A DNA stretch of 64,000 bases from an uncultured Ilumatobacter sp. (lineage in GTDB: Bacteria; Actinomycetota; Acidimicrobiia; Acidimicrobiales; Ilumatobacteraceae). Below, in pieces: positions 10,663 through 19,846 of the stretch (the stretch's first letter is position 1; every line of letters starts with the position of its first letter). The notes below the pieces were generated by a model. The model had not been told where the DNA came from. It searched no databases and was given only the letters and a program-made list of their open reading frames with translations. Where the stretch lies: assembly GCA_937919625.1 (NCBI GenBank), contig CALFRK010000113.1, positions 1 through 64,000 of the forward strand, in the 5' to 3' direction. The position numbers and the translations under genes are program-made.

Positions 10663-11664
10663 ATGACACGGCTCGCGATCTACCTGCAGGACGCACACCC
10701 GATCCGAGAGGCGATCTCGCACACTCAGTACGCCGAGTCGAAGGGTTTCGAGGCGGTGTGGCAGGCCGACTCGCGTCTTGTCCGTGAGGCCAGTGTGCCA
10801 ATGGCCGCCTTCGGTGCCAGCACCAACACGATCAAGATCGGTTCCGGCGTGATCGACATCTGGACCCGCAACCCTGCGCGCTTGGCGTCTATGTTCTCGA
10901 CCCTCGATGACCTCGCGCCCGGCCGCATGATCTGTGGCCTCGGCGCCTGGTGGGAGCCGTTGGCCACGAAGGTCGGCGTCGACCGCCGTAAGCCGCTGCT
11001 TGCGATGCGCGAGATCGTCACCGCAGTACGGGCGTTGCTCAACAACGAGACCGTCACGTTCAACGGCGAGTTCGTCCACCTCGACGGCGTCGAGCTCGAC
11101 TATGTGCATCAAGAGCGGCGGCCGAAAGACGTTCCGATCTATATCGGCGCCACCGGTATGAAGATGATGGAACTGGCCGGTGAAATTGCCGACGGTGTCG
11201 TGCTCAACTACCTCGTCGGCCCGTCGTACAACAACGAGGCGATGGAGCACCTCCAGATCGGCGCCGAACGGGCGGGTCGCTCGGTCGACGACCTCGACCG
11301 TCCCCAACTCGTGGTCTGCTCGGTCGACGAAGACCGCCAGGCGGCGCTTGACGGCGCGCGCCTGCTCGTCACCCAGTACCTCGGCCAGCAACCCCACATC
11401 ATGAAGGCCAGCGGCGTGCCACAATCCTTGCTCGACGCGGTCGGCAACGTGCTCACTTGGCCGGCTACTCACGATCAGGTTGTCGAGGCGTCGAAGCTGG
11501 TGCCCGATGACATCGTGCAGATGATCTGCGCCGCCGGCACCCCCGACGAGGTACGCGCCAAGGTTGGCGAGTACATGGCCAACGGGTGCACGTGCCCGAT
11601 CCTGTACCCGCTCGGGCCGGATGTCCGCTACATGATCGATACGTTCGCCGACTGGCAACCCTGA
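10663..11664 (+). CDS. LLM-class flavin- or F420-dependent oxidoreductase
   Basis: Luciferase-like monooxygenase fold, 333 residues, of the group including F420-dependent methylenetetrahydromethanopterin reductase and many FMN or F420 oxidoreductases. Visible features are the N-terminal strand [10 protein letters not shown], the loop [19 protein letters not shown], the phosphate-binding-type segment [15 protein letters not shown] and the barrel strand [19 protein letters not shown]. Cofactor cannot be decided from motifs alone. Its position between ssnA and dpaL suggests a redox step on the same pathway. The stop shares a base with the dpaL ATG. Regulation is probably common to the cluster. 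Confidence 0.85.
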   Translation: MTRLAIYLQDAHPIREAISHTQYAESKGFEAVWQADSRLVREASVPMAAFGASTNTIKIGSGVIDIWTRNPARLASMFSTLDDLAPGRMICGLGAWWEPLATKVGVDRRKPLLAMREIVTAVRALLNNETVTFNGEFVHLDGVELDYVHQERRPKDVPIYIGATGMKMMELAGEIADGVVLNYLVGPSYNNEAMEHLQIGAERAGRSVDDLDRPQLVVCSVDEDRQAALDGARLLVTQYLGQQPHIMKASGVPQSLLDAVGNVLTWPATHDQVVEASKLVPDDIVQMICAAGTPDEVRAKVGEYMANGCTCPILYPLGPDVRYMIDTFADWQP

Positions 11665-11723
11665 TGGACCCCGGGATGGACCCCGCGATGAACCCCGCGA
11701 TGAAGCCCGCGATGAAGCCCGGG
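11664..11723 (+). repeat. 12-bp tandem repeat with five in-frame ATG codons
   Basis: Five near-identical 12-mers of the form atg(g/a)a(c/g)cccg(c/g)g begin at 11664, 11676, 11688, 11700 and 11712. Each carries an ATG in the dpaL frame and encodes Met-(Asp/Asn/Lys)-Pro-(Gly/Ala). The repeat replaces a normal N-terminus. Confidence 0.9.
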
Positions 11724-12902
11724 CCGAGCCCGGTTCCGATCGCTCGGACCACGCCCAATCCGCTCCGCACAACGATCGACATCGCTCCGATCGATCCCAA
11801 AGTCACGGCGTTCCACGCCCGCATGCCGGCCTATTCGCCGACGATGCTGTTCGACGTGCCCATGCTGGCCACCCAGCTGGGCGTCGGGCGGTTGCTGGTG
11901 AAGGCCGAGACGCGTCGGATGGGGCTGCCATCGTTCAAGATTCTCGGCGCCTCGTGGGCCACGTACCGGGCGATCTGCGAGCACATCGGTTACGAGCCCG
12001 AGCCTTGGCGCAACATCAACGAACTGGCAGCAAACCTCGAGCATCTCAAGCCATTCAAGCTCGCCACGGCGACCGACGGCAACCACGGCCGGGCCGTAGC
12101 GTTCATGGCTCGGCTGCTCGGGTTCTCGTGCCACATCTATGTGCCGAAAGGCATGGTTGAGGCGCGTATCCAGGCGATCCGCAGCGAGGGCGCCCTCGTC
12201 ACCGTTGTCGACGGCACATACGACGAAGCAGTCGCCCGCTCGGCGCAGGAAGCCTCCGATCGTTGCCTTGTGGTCAGCGACACCTCGTGGGAGGGGTACG
12301 AAACCACGCCGGCGCGGGTGATCGAGGGCTACTCGACGATCTTCCACGAAATCGACGACGCGATCGACGCCAGCGGCCTACGTCACCCCGACATCGTGGT
12401 CATCCCGATGGGCGTCGGTGCCTTCATGGCGGCCGGTGTCAGCCACTACCGCGCCAACGCTGGCAAGGCCGTGATCGTCGGTGTCGAGCCGCTCGACGCC
12501 AATTGTGTGCAGGTATCTGCGCTGGCCGGCGAGATCACCGCGGTGCAGGGTCCGCACAACTCGATCATGGTCGGGCTGAACTGCGGAATGCCCTCGCTGA
12601 CCGCATGGCCACGCTTGTCGAAGGGCATCGATTGGTTCGCCTCTGTAGACGACGAGGCGGCATGCCAGGCGATGCGCGATCTGGCCGCGGTCGGGATTGT
12701 CTCCGGTGAAACAGGGGCAGCCGGGCTGGCCGGATTCGAGGCGCTGATTCGTGACGACGACTTCCGTTCAAGCACCGATCTCGCCAACGCCACCGTGTTG
12801 GTTGTGGTGACGGAAGGGGCCACCGATCCCGAGCACTACGAGCAGGTAGTCGGCCGCGGACACGAGACGATCGGCAGAGTCATCACGGCGGTCCGTGCCT
12901 AA
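11664..12902 (+). CDS. dpaL: Diaminopropionate ammonia-lyase (YgeX family)
   Basis: PLP-dependent fold-type II enzyme converting 2,3-diaminopropionate to pyruvate and two ammonia. 412 residues, close to the family's roughly 400. The PLP lysine is in LPSFKILGASWATYRA and the substrate-side Asn/Gly segment is ATDGNHGRAVAFMARLLG. Further conserved parts are SDTSWEGYETTPARVIEGY, MGVGAFMAAGV, LNCGMPSLTAWP and SGETGAAGLAGF. The first 22 or so residues are a low-complexity Met-Xaa-Pro repeat encoded by reiterated ATG-containing 12-mers, so the true start could be any of five ATGs. The first overlaps the preceding stop and is annotated. The stop's last base is also the first base of a 125-bp palindromic repeat. 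Confidence 0.9.
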   Translation: MDPGMDPAMNPAMKPAMKPGPSPVPIARTTPNPLRTTIDIAPIDPKVTAFHARMPAYSPTMLFDVPMLATQLGVGRLLVKAETRRMGLPSFKILGASWATYRAICEHIGYEPEPWRNINELAANLEHLKPFKLATATDGNHGRAVAFMARLLGFSCHIYVPKGMVEARIQAIRSEGALVTVVDGTYDEAVARSAQEASDRCLVVSDTSWEGYETTPARVIEGYSTIFHEIDDAIDASGLRHPDIVVIPMGVGAFMAAGVSHYRANAGKAVIVGVEPLDANCVQVSALAGEITAVQGPHNSIMVGLNCGMPSLTAWPRLSKGIDWFASVDDEAACQAMRDLAAVGIVSGETGAAGLAGFEALIRDDDFRSSTDLANATVLVVVTEGATDPEHYEQVVGRGHETIGRVITAVRA

Positions 12903-13026
12903 GTTGGCAGTTGCGCCAAAAGCGCGAGCCGATACGCGAACTACGACCAATCGTTACGGGGGAACATGCGGAGTCAAAAGCAGCGCAGCGACCTATCCGC
13001 TGGGTTTCCAGGCACAACTCCCAACT
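12902..13026 (+). repeat. 125-bp palindrome-ended repeat, copy A
   Basis: The left end agttggcagttgcgcc and right end ggcacaactcccaact are inverted repeats of each other (two mismatches over 16 bp). The interior matches copy B at 22700-22824 closely, for example cgaccaatcgttac and the shared ggggaac/atgcgg/tcaaaa/acctatc blocks, and both copies are exactly 125 bp. The first base is the last base of the dpaL stop codon. There is no coding capacity worth naming, so a MITE-like or REP-like non-autonomous element is likely. A candidate yqeB start lies 17 bp after it. Confidence 0.8.
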
Positions 13027-13043
13027 CAACGGGCTCGAGCGTT

Positions 13044-13856
13044 ATGACCAACCATCTGTGCGTCATCCGGGGCGGCGGTGATCTCGCCACCGGAGTTGCC
13101 TGGAGGCTTACACGCGCCGGTATCGCTGTCGTGGTGACCGAGTTGGCGTCCCCCCTCACGGTGCGTCGTACAGTGGCACTCTCGACCGCCGTCACCGAGG
13201 GCACGGTCGAGATCGAGGGCATGGTCGGCCAGTTGGCACCCACCGCAGGCGAAGCCGTAAACATCGTTCGTTCGGGACACGGCGATGCCGGTCGGATGGT
13301 CGTCGGAGTCGTCGTTTCGCCCGAGCTGCCCGATCTCAATGCCGATGTCGTGGTCGATGCCCGGCTCGCCAAACGCAACATCGACACGTCGATCGACGAC
13401 GCCCCGCTGGTGATCGCCCTCGGCCCAGGGTTCACAGCCGGCCTCGACTGTCACGCCGTCGTCGAGACGATGAGAGGACCTCACCTCGGGCGGGCACTCT
13501 GGACCGGCTCGGCCGAACCCAATACCGGCACCCCCGGCATCGTCGACGGCCGTGGCAGCGAGCGGGTCGTAAAGGCGCAGAACGACGGATCGGTTCGATG
13601 GGTCAGGGCGATCGGCGACGTCGTCGACGATCATGAGATGCTCGGTACGGTGGATCTGGTGCCGGTGCTCGCACCATTTACTGGAGTGATCCGCGGGCTG
13701 ATCCGCGATGGCAGCGACGTCACGGCGGGTCTGAAGATCGGCGACGTCGATCCGCGACTCGATGTGCAGGCCTGCCATGAGATTTCCGACAAGGCGCTGG
13801 CGATAGGCGGCGGCGTCGTCGAGGCGGTGCTGTGGTGGATACACCAATCCCGCTGA
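13044..13856 (+). CDS. yqeB: YqeB-family molybdenum hydroxylase accessory protein
   Basis: 270 residues of the EF2563/YqeB family, a marker of selenium-dependent molybdenum hydroxylase maturation. The N-terminal Rossmann-like loop is VIRGGGDLATGVAWRL. Further family-like parts are VVVDARLAKRNIDTSIDDAPLVIALGPGF, GLDCHAVVETMRGPHLGRA and the C-terminal PFTGVIRGLI with DVDPR, which resembles a biotin-carrier-like hairpin. The ATG at 13044 begins exactly at the conserved N-terminus; the track's GTG-type extension from 12966 runs through the 125-bp repeat and is rejected. Together with yqeC and the Mo hydroxylase genes it suggests the enzyme receives a modified cofactor. Exact biochemical activity of the family is unknown to me. 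Confidence 0.85.
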   Translation: MTNHLCVIRGGGDLATGVAWRLTRAGIAVVVTELASPLTVRRTVALSTAVTEGTVEIEGMVGQLAPTAGEAVNIVRSGHGDAGRMVVGVVVSPELPDLNADVVVDARLAKRNIDTSIDDAPLVIALGPGFTAGLDCHAVVETMRGPHLGRALWTGSAEPNTGTPGIVDGRGSERVVKAQNDGSVRWVRAIGDVVDDHEMLGTVDLVPVLAPFTGVIRGLIRDGSDVTAGLKIGDVDPRLDVQACHEISDKALAIGGGVVEAVLWWIHQSR

Positions 13857-13911
13857 GCCCCATCCCATTGAGCCCCATCCCATTGAGCCCATCCCATTGA
13901 GCCCCATCCCG
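13854..13911 (+). repeat. Imperfect 15-bp tandem repeat at the yqeB-yqeC junction
   Basis: Units of tgagccccatcccat follow each other from the yqeB stop: 15, 15, 14 and 15 bases. Units 1-3 place TGA codons in the yqeB frame at 13854, 13869 and 13884. The 14-base unit shifts phase so that only the last TTG (13897) is in frame with yqeC. Three of the unit boundaries read ttga, a stop/start overlap. Confidence 0.9.
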
Positions 13912-14622
13912 CTGATCCCAATTCAACTGGCTCGGGTCGCCGAGGCGTTCGGTATCGGCGCACGTTCGCACATCGCCCTGGTGGGAGGCGGCGGCAAGTC
14001 AACGCTATTGCACGCGCTCGGTAGCCAGGTCACCGGATCGGTGGTGCTGACCTGCACCACCAAGATGGGCGCCGACCAGCACCTCGGCCGGCGGGTGTTG
14101 GTCTCACCCACCGACGACGAGGTCGCCGAGGCGGCGGCGCACGAGCTCCTGATGGTGTGGTCGAGCATCGATGGTCAAAAGGCGGTCGGTGTCGAACCCG
14201 GCAGGTGCGACGCCTGGTTCGAGCGTGTCGCCCACGTCGTCATCGAGGCCGACGGCTCGCGGCGACGGCCGTTCAAAGCACCCGCCGAATACGAGCCGAT
14301 CGTTCCGTCGACAGCGACGACCGTGATCAGCGTGATCGGCGCCGATGCCCTCGGCCGCGTGATCGCCGACCAGTGTCATCGACCGCTGCGAGTGGCAGCG
14401 CTGGTGGGCTGCCGGGCCGATGTGCGACTCGAGCCGTGGATGGCCGCCACCGTGATCCTGCACGAGCGTGGCGCCGCCAAGGCGGTTCCGCCAGGTGCCG
14501 AGCTGGCGGTGGCGATCAACAAGGTCGACGCTGGCAACGCAGCGCTGGTCGAGCAACTGATCGACGAACTGCGGCTTCGTCGCCCCGACCTTCGCATCGT
14601 CCCGATCGCCGCCCGGTACTGA
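13897..14622 (+). CDS. yqeC: YqeC-family selenium-dependent hydroxylase accessory protein
   Basis: 241 residues, normal YqeC length (about 230-255). The N-terminal P-loop is HIALVGGGGKSTLLHALG at about residues 22-39. TCTTKMGA and VIEADGSRRRPFKAPAEYEPIVP follow, both characteristic of the family. VISVIGADALGRVI, VALVGCRADV and AINKVDAGN give it a GTPase/ATPase-like look. No ATG is available, and TTG at 13897 is the only plausible start in frame, lying within the junction repeat. It acts with YqeB, probably on Mo-cofactor or selenium insertion (inference from family co-occurrence). It ends the + strand catabolic cluster; the next gene is 159 bp away. Confidence 0.83.
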   Translation: MSPIPLIPIQLARVAEAFGIGARSHIALVGGGGKSTLLHALGSQVTGSVVLTCTTKMGADQHLGRRVLVSPTDDEVAEAAAHELLMVWSSIDGQKAVGVEPGRCDAWFERVAHVVIEADGSRRRPFKAPAEYEPIVPSTATTVISVIGADALGRVIADQCHRPLRVAALVGCRADVRLEPWMAATVILHERGAAKAVPPGAELAVAINKVDAGNAALVEQLIDELRLRRPDLRIVPIAARY

Positions 14623-14781
14623 ATGACACCCGAGGCAGCACCCTCACACCAACGATCCGGTGACGGTACGCGCGAGCCCAGCCCGCCACGTCGAGCAGGG
14701 CGAACACTGAGGTGACGTGGTCGGCGTCTGTATCGTTCCAACACGAAGCCCGGCCAGATTGCTGATCAAAGCGCAGACTTC

Positions 14782-15804
14782 ATGAATCCAGCACCTTCAC
14801 TGCGAGTTCTGATCATCGTGTCGGCCTTCGTCGTCTCCATCTCGGGATGCGGGGCTGGCGACAGCCGTGGCGCGACCGACTCCGACGTGTCGGTTACGCA
14901 ACCGTCTAGTTCGGATCGCGACGACATCGTCGCCGAAGCACCAGGCCAGATTCCGGCGCAGGCTTCAGCGCCGAAAATCGTTGTTCAGACGACACCCGCT
15001 ACCTCCGGCATTCCAAGTCGAGCCGGCCTGGCCGACGCAGCCGCCGAAGCATCAACAGCCGAGTCCCACACCACGGATCTGTCAGACACACATATCGTCG
15101 TCTTAGGCAACTCGGTCGACCGAGTCGCTGGGATTCGGGAGGATGGCGACGGCGACGTGTGGCCAGACCTGATGAAGGCGATCCTCGGTCGCGATCCAGA
15201 ATTGGCAAACCTGACCGTTCAGAACGAGGCGCGGCCAGGTGCGACCATGGCCACCGTCAATACCTGGGGTAGCGAGAGCCATTTCCGTATGGTCACGCAT
15301 GTTCCCGAGGTGTTCAAAGGGTTCGACGAAGTGCAACTCGGCAGGACGGTCGTGATACTTGCGCCGAGCGTCATCGACCTTCAGCTCAACGGTGGCGACG
15401 TGGAGGCGGCCGTCTTAGCACTGCACGAGGTGGTAGACGTTCTCGATCCACTCGGCCTCAAACGGATCATCGTGCTCCCCATGAACCCACTTTCGAGCGT
15501 GCCGTTGCCCGCCTTAGGAATCGAAAATGTCACGGCTCTCAACCGTGACATCGCCGAGTTCAACTCGGCGATCGTGCGGCAGGCTCTCACCCCGCCTGGC
15601 TATTCGGTTTCACCATTGCTCGAAGCTGGATCCAACAATGGCGAACCTCGCTACTACGACGACTTCCGAAGCACAAACCTTCAGGGTGACACGACTGGTT
15701 CAGACGGATTGCACCTCGATCGCGAAGGACACATGCGGATCGCAACGGCGGTCAGCGATCTTCTCCTCCACACCATCTTCGAGATGCCCGTCGGCGACTC
15801 ATAG
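14782..15804 (+). CDS. SGNH/GDSL-type hydrolase-like lipoprotein
   Basis: 340 residues. The signal peptide LRVLIIVSAFVVSISGCGAG ends in a lipobox (SISGC), so export and lipidation are expected. A Ser/Thr/Ala-rich linker follows to about residue 105. The C-terminal domain has VVLGNSVDR in the position of the GDS block and DGLHLDREGHMRIA as the DxxH block of SGNH esterases; an Asn-bearing block (VLPMNPLSS) is also present. The serine block is GNS rather than GDS. Substrate is unknown: deacylation of a surface polymer is possible but not shown. It stands alone, with 159 bp before it and 94 bp after it. Confidence 0.65.
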   Translation: MNPAPSLRVLIIVSAFVVSISGCGAGDSRGATDSDVSVTQPSSSDRDDIVAEAPGQIPAQASAPKIVVQTTPATSGIPSRAGLADAAAEASTAESHTTDLSDTHIVVLGNSVDRVAGIREDGDGDVWPDLMKAILGRDPELANLTVQNEARPGATMATVNTWGSESHFRMVTHVPEVFKGFDEVQLGRTVVILAPSVIDLQLNGGDVEAAVLALHEVVDVLDPLGLKRIIVLPMNPLSSVPLPALGIENVTALNRDIAEFNSAIVRQALTPPGYSVSPLLEAGSNNGEPRYYDDFRSTNLQGDTTGSDGLHLDREGHMRIATAVSDLLLHTIFEMPVGDS

Positions 15805-15898
15805 GCGTGGATCCGCCGCCCGTGTTGCGCAACGTGTGGTCGGCGGCTGATCATGGTGCGGTCTCGATCGTGGGACACATCGATGGAGGGACCAGAAC

Positions 15899-16849
15899 AT
15901 GACGATCAGAATCGCACTCGCCGGGGCCGGGGCGTTCGGCATCAAGCACCTCGACGGGCTGGCAAACATCGACGGGGTCGAGGTGACATCGCTGGTCGGA
16001 CGGACGCTCGAGAAGACGCGTGCTACCGCGGAGCAGCACAACATCGCACACGCCACCACCGATCTCGCCGAGACGCTCGCCCGCGACGATGTCGACGCCG
16101 TGATCCTGGCAACGCCCACGCCGATGCACGCGCATCAAACGATCGCCTGCCTCGATGCCGGCAAGCACGTGCAGGTCGAGATCCCGCTGGCCGACAGCGT
16201 CGGCGATGCACGGGCGGTCGTCGCCAAACAACGCGCCACCGGTCTCGTCGCGATGTGCGGGCACACCCGGCGCTTCAATCCCAGTCATCAGTGGGTTCGC
16301 CAACAGATCCAGGCCGGCAAGTTTGCGATCCAGCAAATGGACGTGCAGACCTACTTCTTCCGGCGTACCAACACGAATGCGCTCGGAGAGGCGCGCAGCT
16401 GGACCGACCATCTGCTCTGGCACCACGCCGCCCACACCGTCGACCTGTTCTTGCACCAGACCGGCGGCACAATCGTGCAAGCCAACGCGATCCAGGGGCC
16501 GACCAATCCCGAGCTCGGGATCGCGATGGACATGTCGGTCCAGCTCAAGGTCGACACCGGCGCGATCTGCACGCTGTCGTTATCGTTCAACAATGACGGG
16601 CCGCTGGGAACGTTCTTCCGGTACATCGGCGACACCGCCACCTACATCGCCCGCTACGACGACCTAATCACCGGCCGCGACGAGGTGGTCGACGTATCGC
16701 GCGTCGACGTGCCGATGAACGGCATCGAGCTGCAGGACCGTGAGTTCATCGCCGCGATTCGTGAGGATCGCGAGCCGAATTCGAGCGTTGCCCAGGTTCT
16801 CCCCTGCTACGAGATCCTGCATGATCTCGAGCAACAGATCGACGACTGA
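15899..16849 (+). CDS. ligC: LigC-like 4-carboxy-2-hydroxymuconate-6-semialdehyde dehydrogenase
   Basis: Gfo/Idh/MocA-fold NAD(P)-dependent oxidoreductase, 316 residues. The Rossmann start is IALAGAGAFGIKHLDGLANI. Segments GKHVQVEIPLADS, GHTRRFNPSHQWV, IQQMDVQTYFFRR and SWTDHLLWHHAAHTVDLF match what I recall of LigC of the protocatechuate 4,5-cleavage pathway rather than sugar dehydrogenases. LigC oxidises the hemiacetal form of the LigAB product to 2-pyrone-4,6-dicarboxylate. ligA and ligB occur 4.6 kb downstream on the same strand, which strengthens the call. It converges on cysNC, with a palindrome in the 36-bp gap. Confidence 0.78.
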   Translation: MTIRIALAGAGAFGIKHLDGLANIDGVEVTSLVGRTLEKTRATAEQHNIAHATTDLAETLARDDVDAVILATPTPMHAHQTIACLDAGKHVQVEIPLADSVGDARAVVAKQRATGLVAMCGHTRRFNPSHQWVRQQIQAGKFAIQQMDVQTYFFRRTNTNALGEARSWTDHLLWHHAAHTVDLFLHQTGGTIVQANAIQGPTNPELGIAMDMSVQLKVDTGAICTLSLSFNNDGPLGTFFRYIGDTATYIARYDDLITGRDEVVDVSRVDVPMNGIELQDREFIAAIREDREPNSSVAQVLPCYEILHDLEQQIDD

Positions 16850-16860
16850 TCGCAGCAGCA

Positions 16861-16881
16861 ACGTTGTGTCAGACACAACGT
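16861..16881. terminator. Perfect 21-bp palindrome between convergent genes
   Basis: acgttgtgtc and gacacaacgt are perfect inverted 10-bp arms around a single base. It sits between the ligC stop and the cysNC stop, where a bidirectional terminator is expected. No T-run follows on either strand. The core resembles the centre of the 33-bp repeat family elsewhere in the window, so it may be a relative. Confidence 0.5.
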
Positions 16882-16885
16882 GACG

Positions 16886-18787
16886 TTAGGCGATGATGCC
16901 TATTGACTGGAGAGTGGCGATGATCGCATCGGCTGCTGATTCGGCGCTCATCGACGTGGTGTCGACGTGAACCTCTGCAACCTCGGGAGGCTCGTAGGGC
17001 GAGTCGATGCCGGTGAAGTTGGCCAGCTCTCCGGCGCGGGCCTTGGCGTACAGACCCTTCGGGTCACGCGACTCGGCGACGTCGAGCGGCGTGTCGACGT
17101 GGACCTCGATGAACTCACCCTGCTCGACCCGTGATCGAGCGAGCTGACGCTCGGCCCGGAACGGTGAGATGAACGAGACCAACACCACCAGGCCGGCATC
17201 GACCATCAGGCGCGACACCTCGGCGATCCGACGAATGTTCTCGACACGGTCGGCGTCGGTGAACCCGAGGTCACGGTTGAGACCGTGTCGAACATTGTCG
17301 CCATCGAGCAGATAGGTACGCACGCCGAGCAGGTGCAGTTTCGACTCGACGATGTTGGCGATCGTCGACTTGCCCGAGCCCGAAAGACCGGTGAACCACA
17401 CCACACCTGAGCGGTGGTTGTTGATCTCGGTACGGGCCTGCTTGTCGACCTGCACCTTCTGCCAGTGGATGTTGTGAGACCTGCGCAGAGCGAAATGCAA
17501 CAATCCGGCGCCGACCGTGTTGTGCGTGAGCTTGTCGATGATGACGAAGCCGCCGGTCTCACGATTGTGGTCGTACGGATCGAACGGGATCGGCCGGTCG
17601 AGGCTGAGGTTGCAGACCCCGATCTCATTCAAGTCCAGCGTGGTCGCCGCAAGATGATCAAGATTGTTGACGTCGATCCGATACTTCGGATGCCCCAACG
17701 TGACACCCACAGTGCGCGTACCGATCTTCATCAGATACGAGCGCCCCGGCAGCATCTCGTCTTCGTGCATCCAAACAATGTGTGCCTCGAACTGATCGGC
17801 CACCTCGGCGGGCGCGTCTCCGGCGCAGATCAGATCACCGCGGCTGGCGTCGATCTCGTCAGCCAGCGTGATCGTGACGGACTGGCCGGCGATCGCTCGA
17901 TCGAGATCGCCATCGAAGGTGACAATTCGATCGACCTTGCTGGTGGTTCCTGCTGGGAGCACTCGAACCAAATCGCCGGGCCGGATCGTGCCGCCCACGA
18001 TGCGTCCCGAGAACCCACGAAAGTCAAGGTTGGGCCGATTGACCCATTGCACAGGCATCCGGAAAGGCGCCTCGGCTAGATCGTCGTCGACCTGGACGGT
18101 TTCGAGGTGACCCATCAAGGTCGGGCCGTGATACCAGCGCATGCGCTGGCTGACGTCGACGACGTTGTCGCCCTTCAGCGCAGAGAGCGGGATGAACGTG
18201 ATGTCGTCGAGCCCGATCCGCCCGGCGAAGTCGCTGTACTCGGTCTCGATCGCCGAGTAGACCTCGTGCGAGTAGTCGACCAGGTCCATTTTGTTGATCG
18301 CCACGACGACACGCTTGATGCCCAGCAGCGACACGAGGAAGCTATGGCGCCGTGTTTGCGTCAGCACCCCCTTGCGAGCATCGATCAGGATCACGGCCAA
18401 ATCGGCGGTCGATGCCCCGGTGACCATATTGCGGGTGTACTGCTCATGGCCCGGCGTGTCGGCGACGATGAACTTGCGGCGCTCGGTGGAAAAGAATCGG
18501 TAGGCGACATCGATCGTGATGCCCTGTTCGCGTTCAGCCGAGAGGCCATCGAGCAGCAGCGCAAAGTCGAGGTCGCCACCCTGGGTGCCGACCTTGGCCG
18601 AGTCGGCGGCGAGGGTGGCGAGATGATCCTCGAATACCAGATGTGACTCGTACAACAGCCGACCGATCAGCGTGCTCTTGCCGTCGTCGACGCTGCCGCA
18701 GGTGATGAAGCGCAGCAGACTCTTGTATTGGTGCGACTCGAGATAGGCATCTATGTCGCTGGCGATCAGATCGGAGGCGTGTGCCAT
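16886..18787 (-). CDS. cysNC: Bifunctional sulfate adenylyltransferase subunit 1 / adenylylsulfate kinase
   Basis: 633 residues. The N-terminal CysN GTPase has [16 protein letters not shown] at about residues 26-41, [15 protein letters not shown] and NKMDLVD, followed by EF-Tu-like barrels. The C-terminal CysC APS kinase has [17 protein letters not shown] at about 470 and [15 protein letters not shown]. It drives sulfate adenylation with CysD and then phosphorylates APS to PAPS. The ATG at 18787 (MAHASD) shares a base with the cysD stop; the ORF track's 53-residue upstream extension lies inside cysD and is rejected. The fused form is common in actinobacteria and proteobacteria. Confidence 0.95.
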   Translation of the reverse strand: MAHASDLIASDIDAYLESHQYKSLLRFITCGSVDDGKSTLIGRLLYESHLVFEDHLATLAADSAKVGTQGGDLDFALLLDGLSAEREQGITIDVAYRFFSTERRKFIVADTPGHEQYTRNMVTGASTADLAVILIDARKGVLTQTRRHSFLVSLLGIKRVVVAINKMDLVDYSHEVYSAIETEYSDFAGRIGLDDITFIPLSALKGDNVVDVSQRMRWYHGPTLMGHLETVQVDDDLAEAPFRMPVQWVNRPNLDFRGFSGRIVGGTIRPGDLVRVLPAGTTSKVDRIVTFDGDLDRAIAGQSVTITLADEIDASRGDLICAGDAPAEVADQFEAHIVWMHEDEMLPGRSYLMKIGTRTVGVTLGHPKYRIDVNNLDHLAATTLDLNEIGVCNLSLDRPIPFDPYDHNRETGGFVIIDKLTHNTVGAGLLHFALRRSHNIHWQKVQVDKQARTEINNHRSGVVWFTGLSGSGKSTIANIVESKLHLLGVRTYLLDGDNVRHGLNRDLGFTDADRVENIRRIAEVSRLMVDAGLVVLVSFISPFRAERQLARSRVEQGEFIEVHVDTPLDVAESRDPKGLYAKARAGELANFTGIDSPYEPPEVAEVHVDTTSMSAESAADAIIATLQSIGIIA

Positions 18788-19731
18788 CAGAAGTACCCCT
18801 CCTGCTTCTTCTTCTCCATCGAGGCGGAGCCGTCGAAATCGATAATGCGGCCCTGCCGTTCTGACGTTGTGGTGAGCAGCATCTCCTGGATGATGCCGGT
18901 CAGCGAGTCGGCATCGCTCTCGATTGCCCCCGACAACGGGTAACAACCGAGGGTGCGGAACCGGACGTTCTTGACCATCGGCAGCTCGCCATCGCCGAGC
19001 CGCATGCGGTCGTCATCGACCATGATCAACACACCATCGCGGTCGACCACCGGGCGCGGTGCCGAGTAGTACAGCGGCACGATCGGGATCTGCTCGAGGT
19101 GGACGTACTGCCACACGTCGAGCTCGGTCCAGTTTGAGATTGGAAACACGCGCAGCGTTTCCCCGTTGCTGCGACGGGCGTTGTACGTGCTCCACAGTTC
19201 GGGGCGTTGACGCTTGGGATCCCACTGATGCTGCGCCGAACGAACCGAGAAAACACGCTCCTTGGCGCGCGACTTCTCTTCGTCGCGGCGGGCCCCACCG
19301 AAACACAGGTCGAACCGGTGTTGATCGATGACCTGCTTGAGTCCCTCGGTCTTCCACATGTCGGTGTGCACCGCCGAACCATGATCGAACGGGTTTATGC
19401 CACGCGCAACACATTCGGGGTTCTGGTGGACGATCAGGTCGAGCCCCAGCCGGGCCGCCGTCTGGTCACGGAACGCATACATCTCGTTGAACTTCCACGT
19501 CGTGTCGACATGCACCAAGGGGAACGGCGGCAACGACGGGTAGAACGCCTTGATCGCCAAGTGCAACATGACCGAGCTGTCCTTGCCGACCGAGTACAGC
19601 ATCGCCGGTCGATCGCTCTCGGCGACGGCCTCGCGCATGATGTGGATCGCCTCGGCCTCGAGCCTTTGCAGGTGTGTCAGCCGCCCGGCCGGAATGCGGT
19701 CTGAGCTCGGTCGATCAACGATGTCGGTCAT
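18787..19731 (-). CDS. cysD: Sulfate adenylyltransferase subunit 2
   Basis: 314 residues, PP-loop ATP pyrophosphatase family. The PP-loop is [20 protein letters not shown] near residue 45. Also conserved are [43 protein letters not shown] and [15 protein letters not shown]. With CysN it makes adenosine phosphosulfate from sulfate and ATP. It is translationally coupled to cysNC by a one-base overlap. A 115-bp gap separates it from cysQ upstream on the same strand, leaving room for an extra promoter or operator. Confidence 0.96.
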   Translation of the reverse strand: MTDIVDRPSSDRIPAGRLTHLQRLEAEAIHIMREAVAESDRPAMLYSVGKDSSVMLHLAIKAFYPSLPPFPLVHVDTTWKFNEMYAFRDQTAARLGLDLIVHQNPECVARGINPFDHGSAVHTDMWKTEGLKQVIDQHRFDLCFGGARRDEEKSRAKERVFSVRSAQHQWDPKRQRPELWSTYNARRSNGETLRVFPISNWTELDVWQYVHLEQIPIVPLYYSAPRPVVDRDGVLIMVDDDRMRLGDGELPMVKNVRFRTLGCYPLSGAIESDADSLTGIIQEMLLTTTSERQGRIIDFDGSASMEKKKQEGYF

Positions 19732-19846
19732 TCGTGTCTCCAGATGTGTCCAGCGGGCGCAACCCTTCGGCTATTCAACGGTAAGTCCGTGGAGAATACA
19801 CAGATTTCGAGAAACCGCCACTCTGGCCACTTCCTACCAAAGGTGA

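Noticed and set aside
19778-19790. Short palindrome acgg-taagt-ccgt upstream of cysD as an Rrf2 operator
   Set aside because: Arms of only 4 bp are expected by chance; it does not match a site pattern I can defend.
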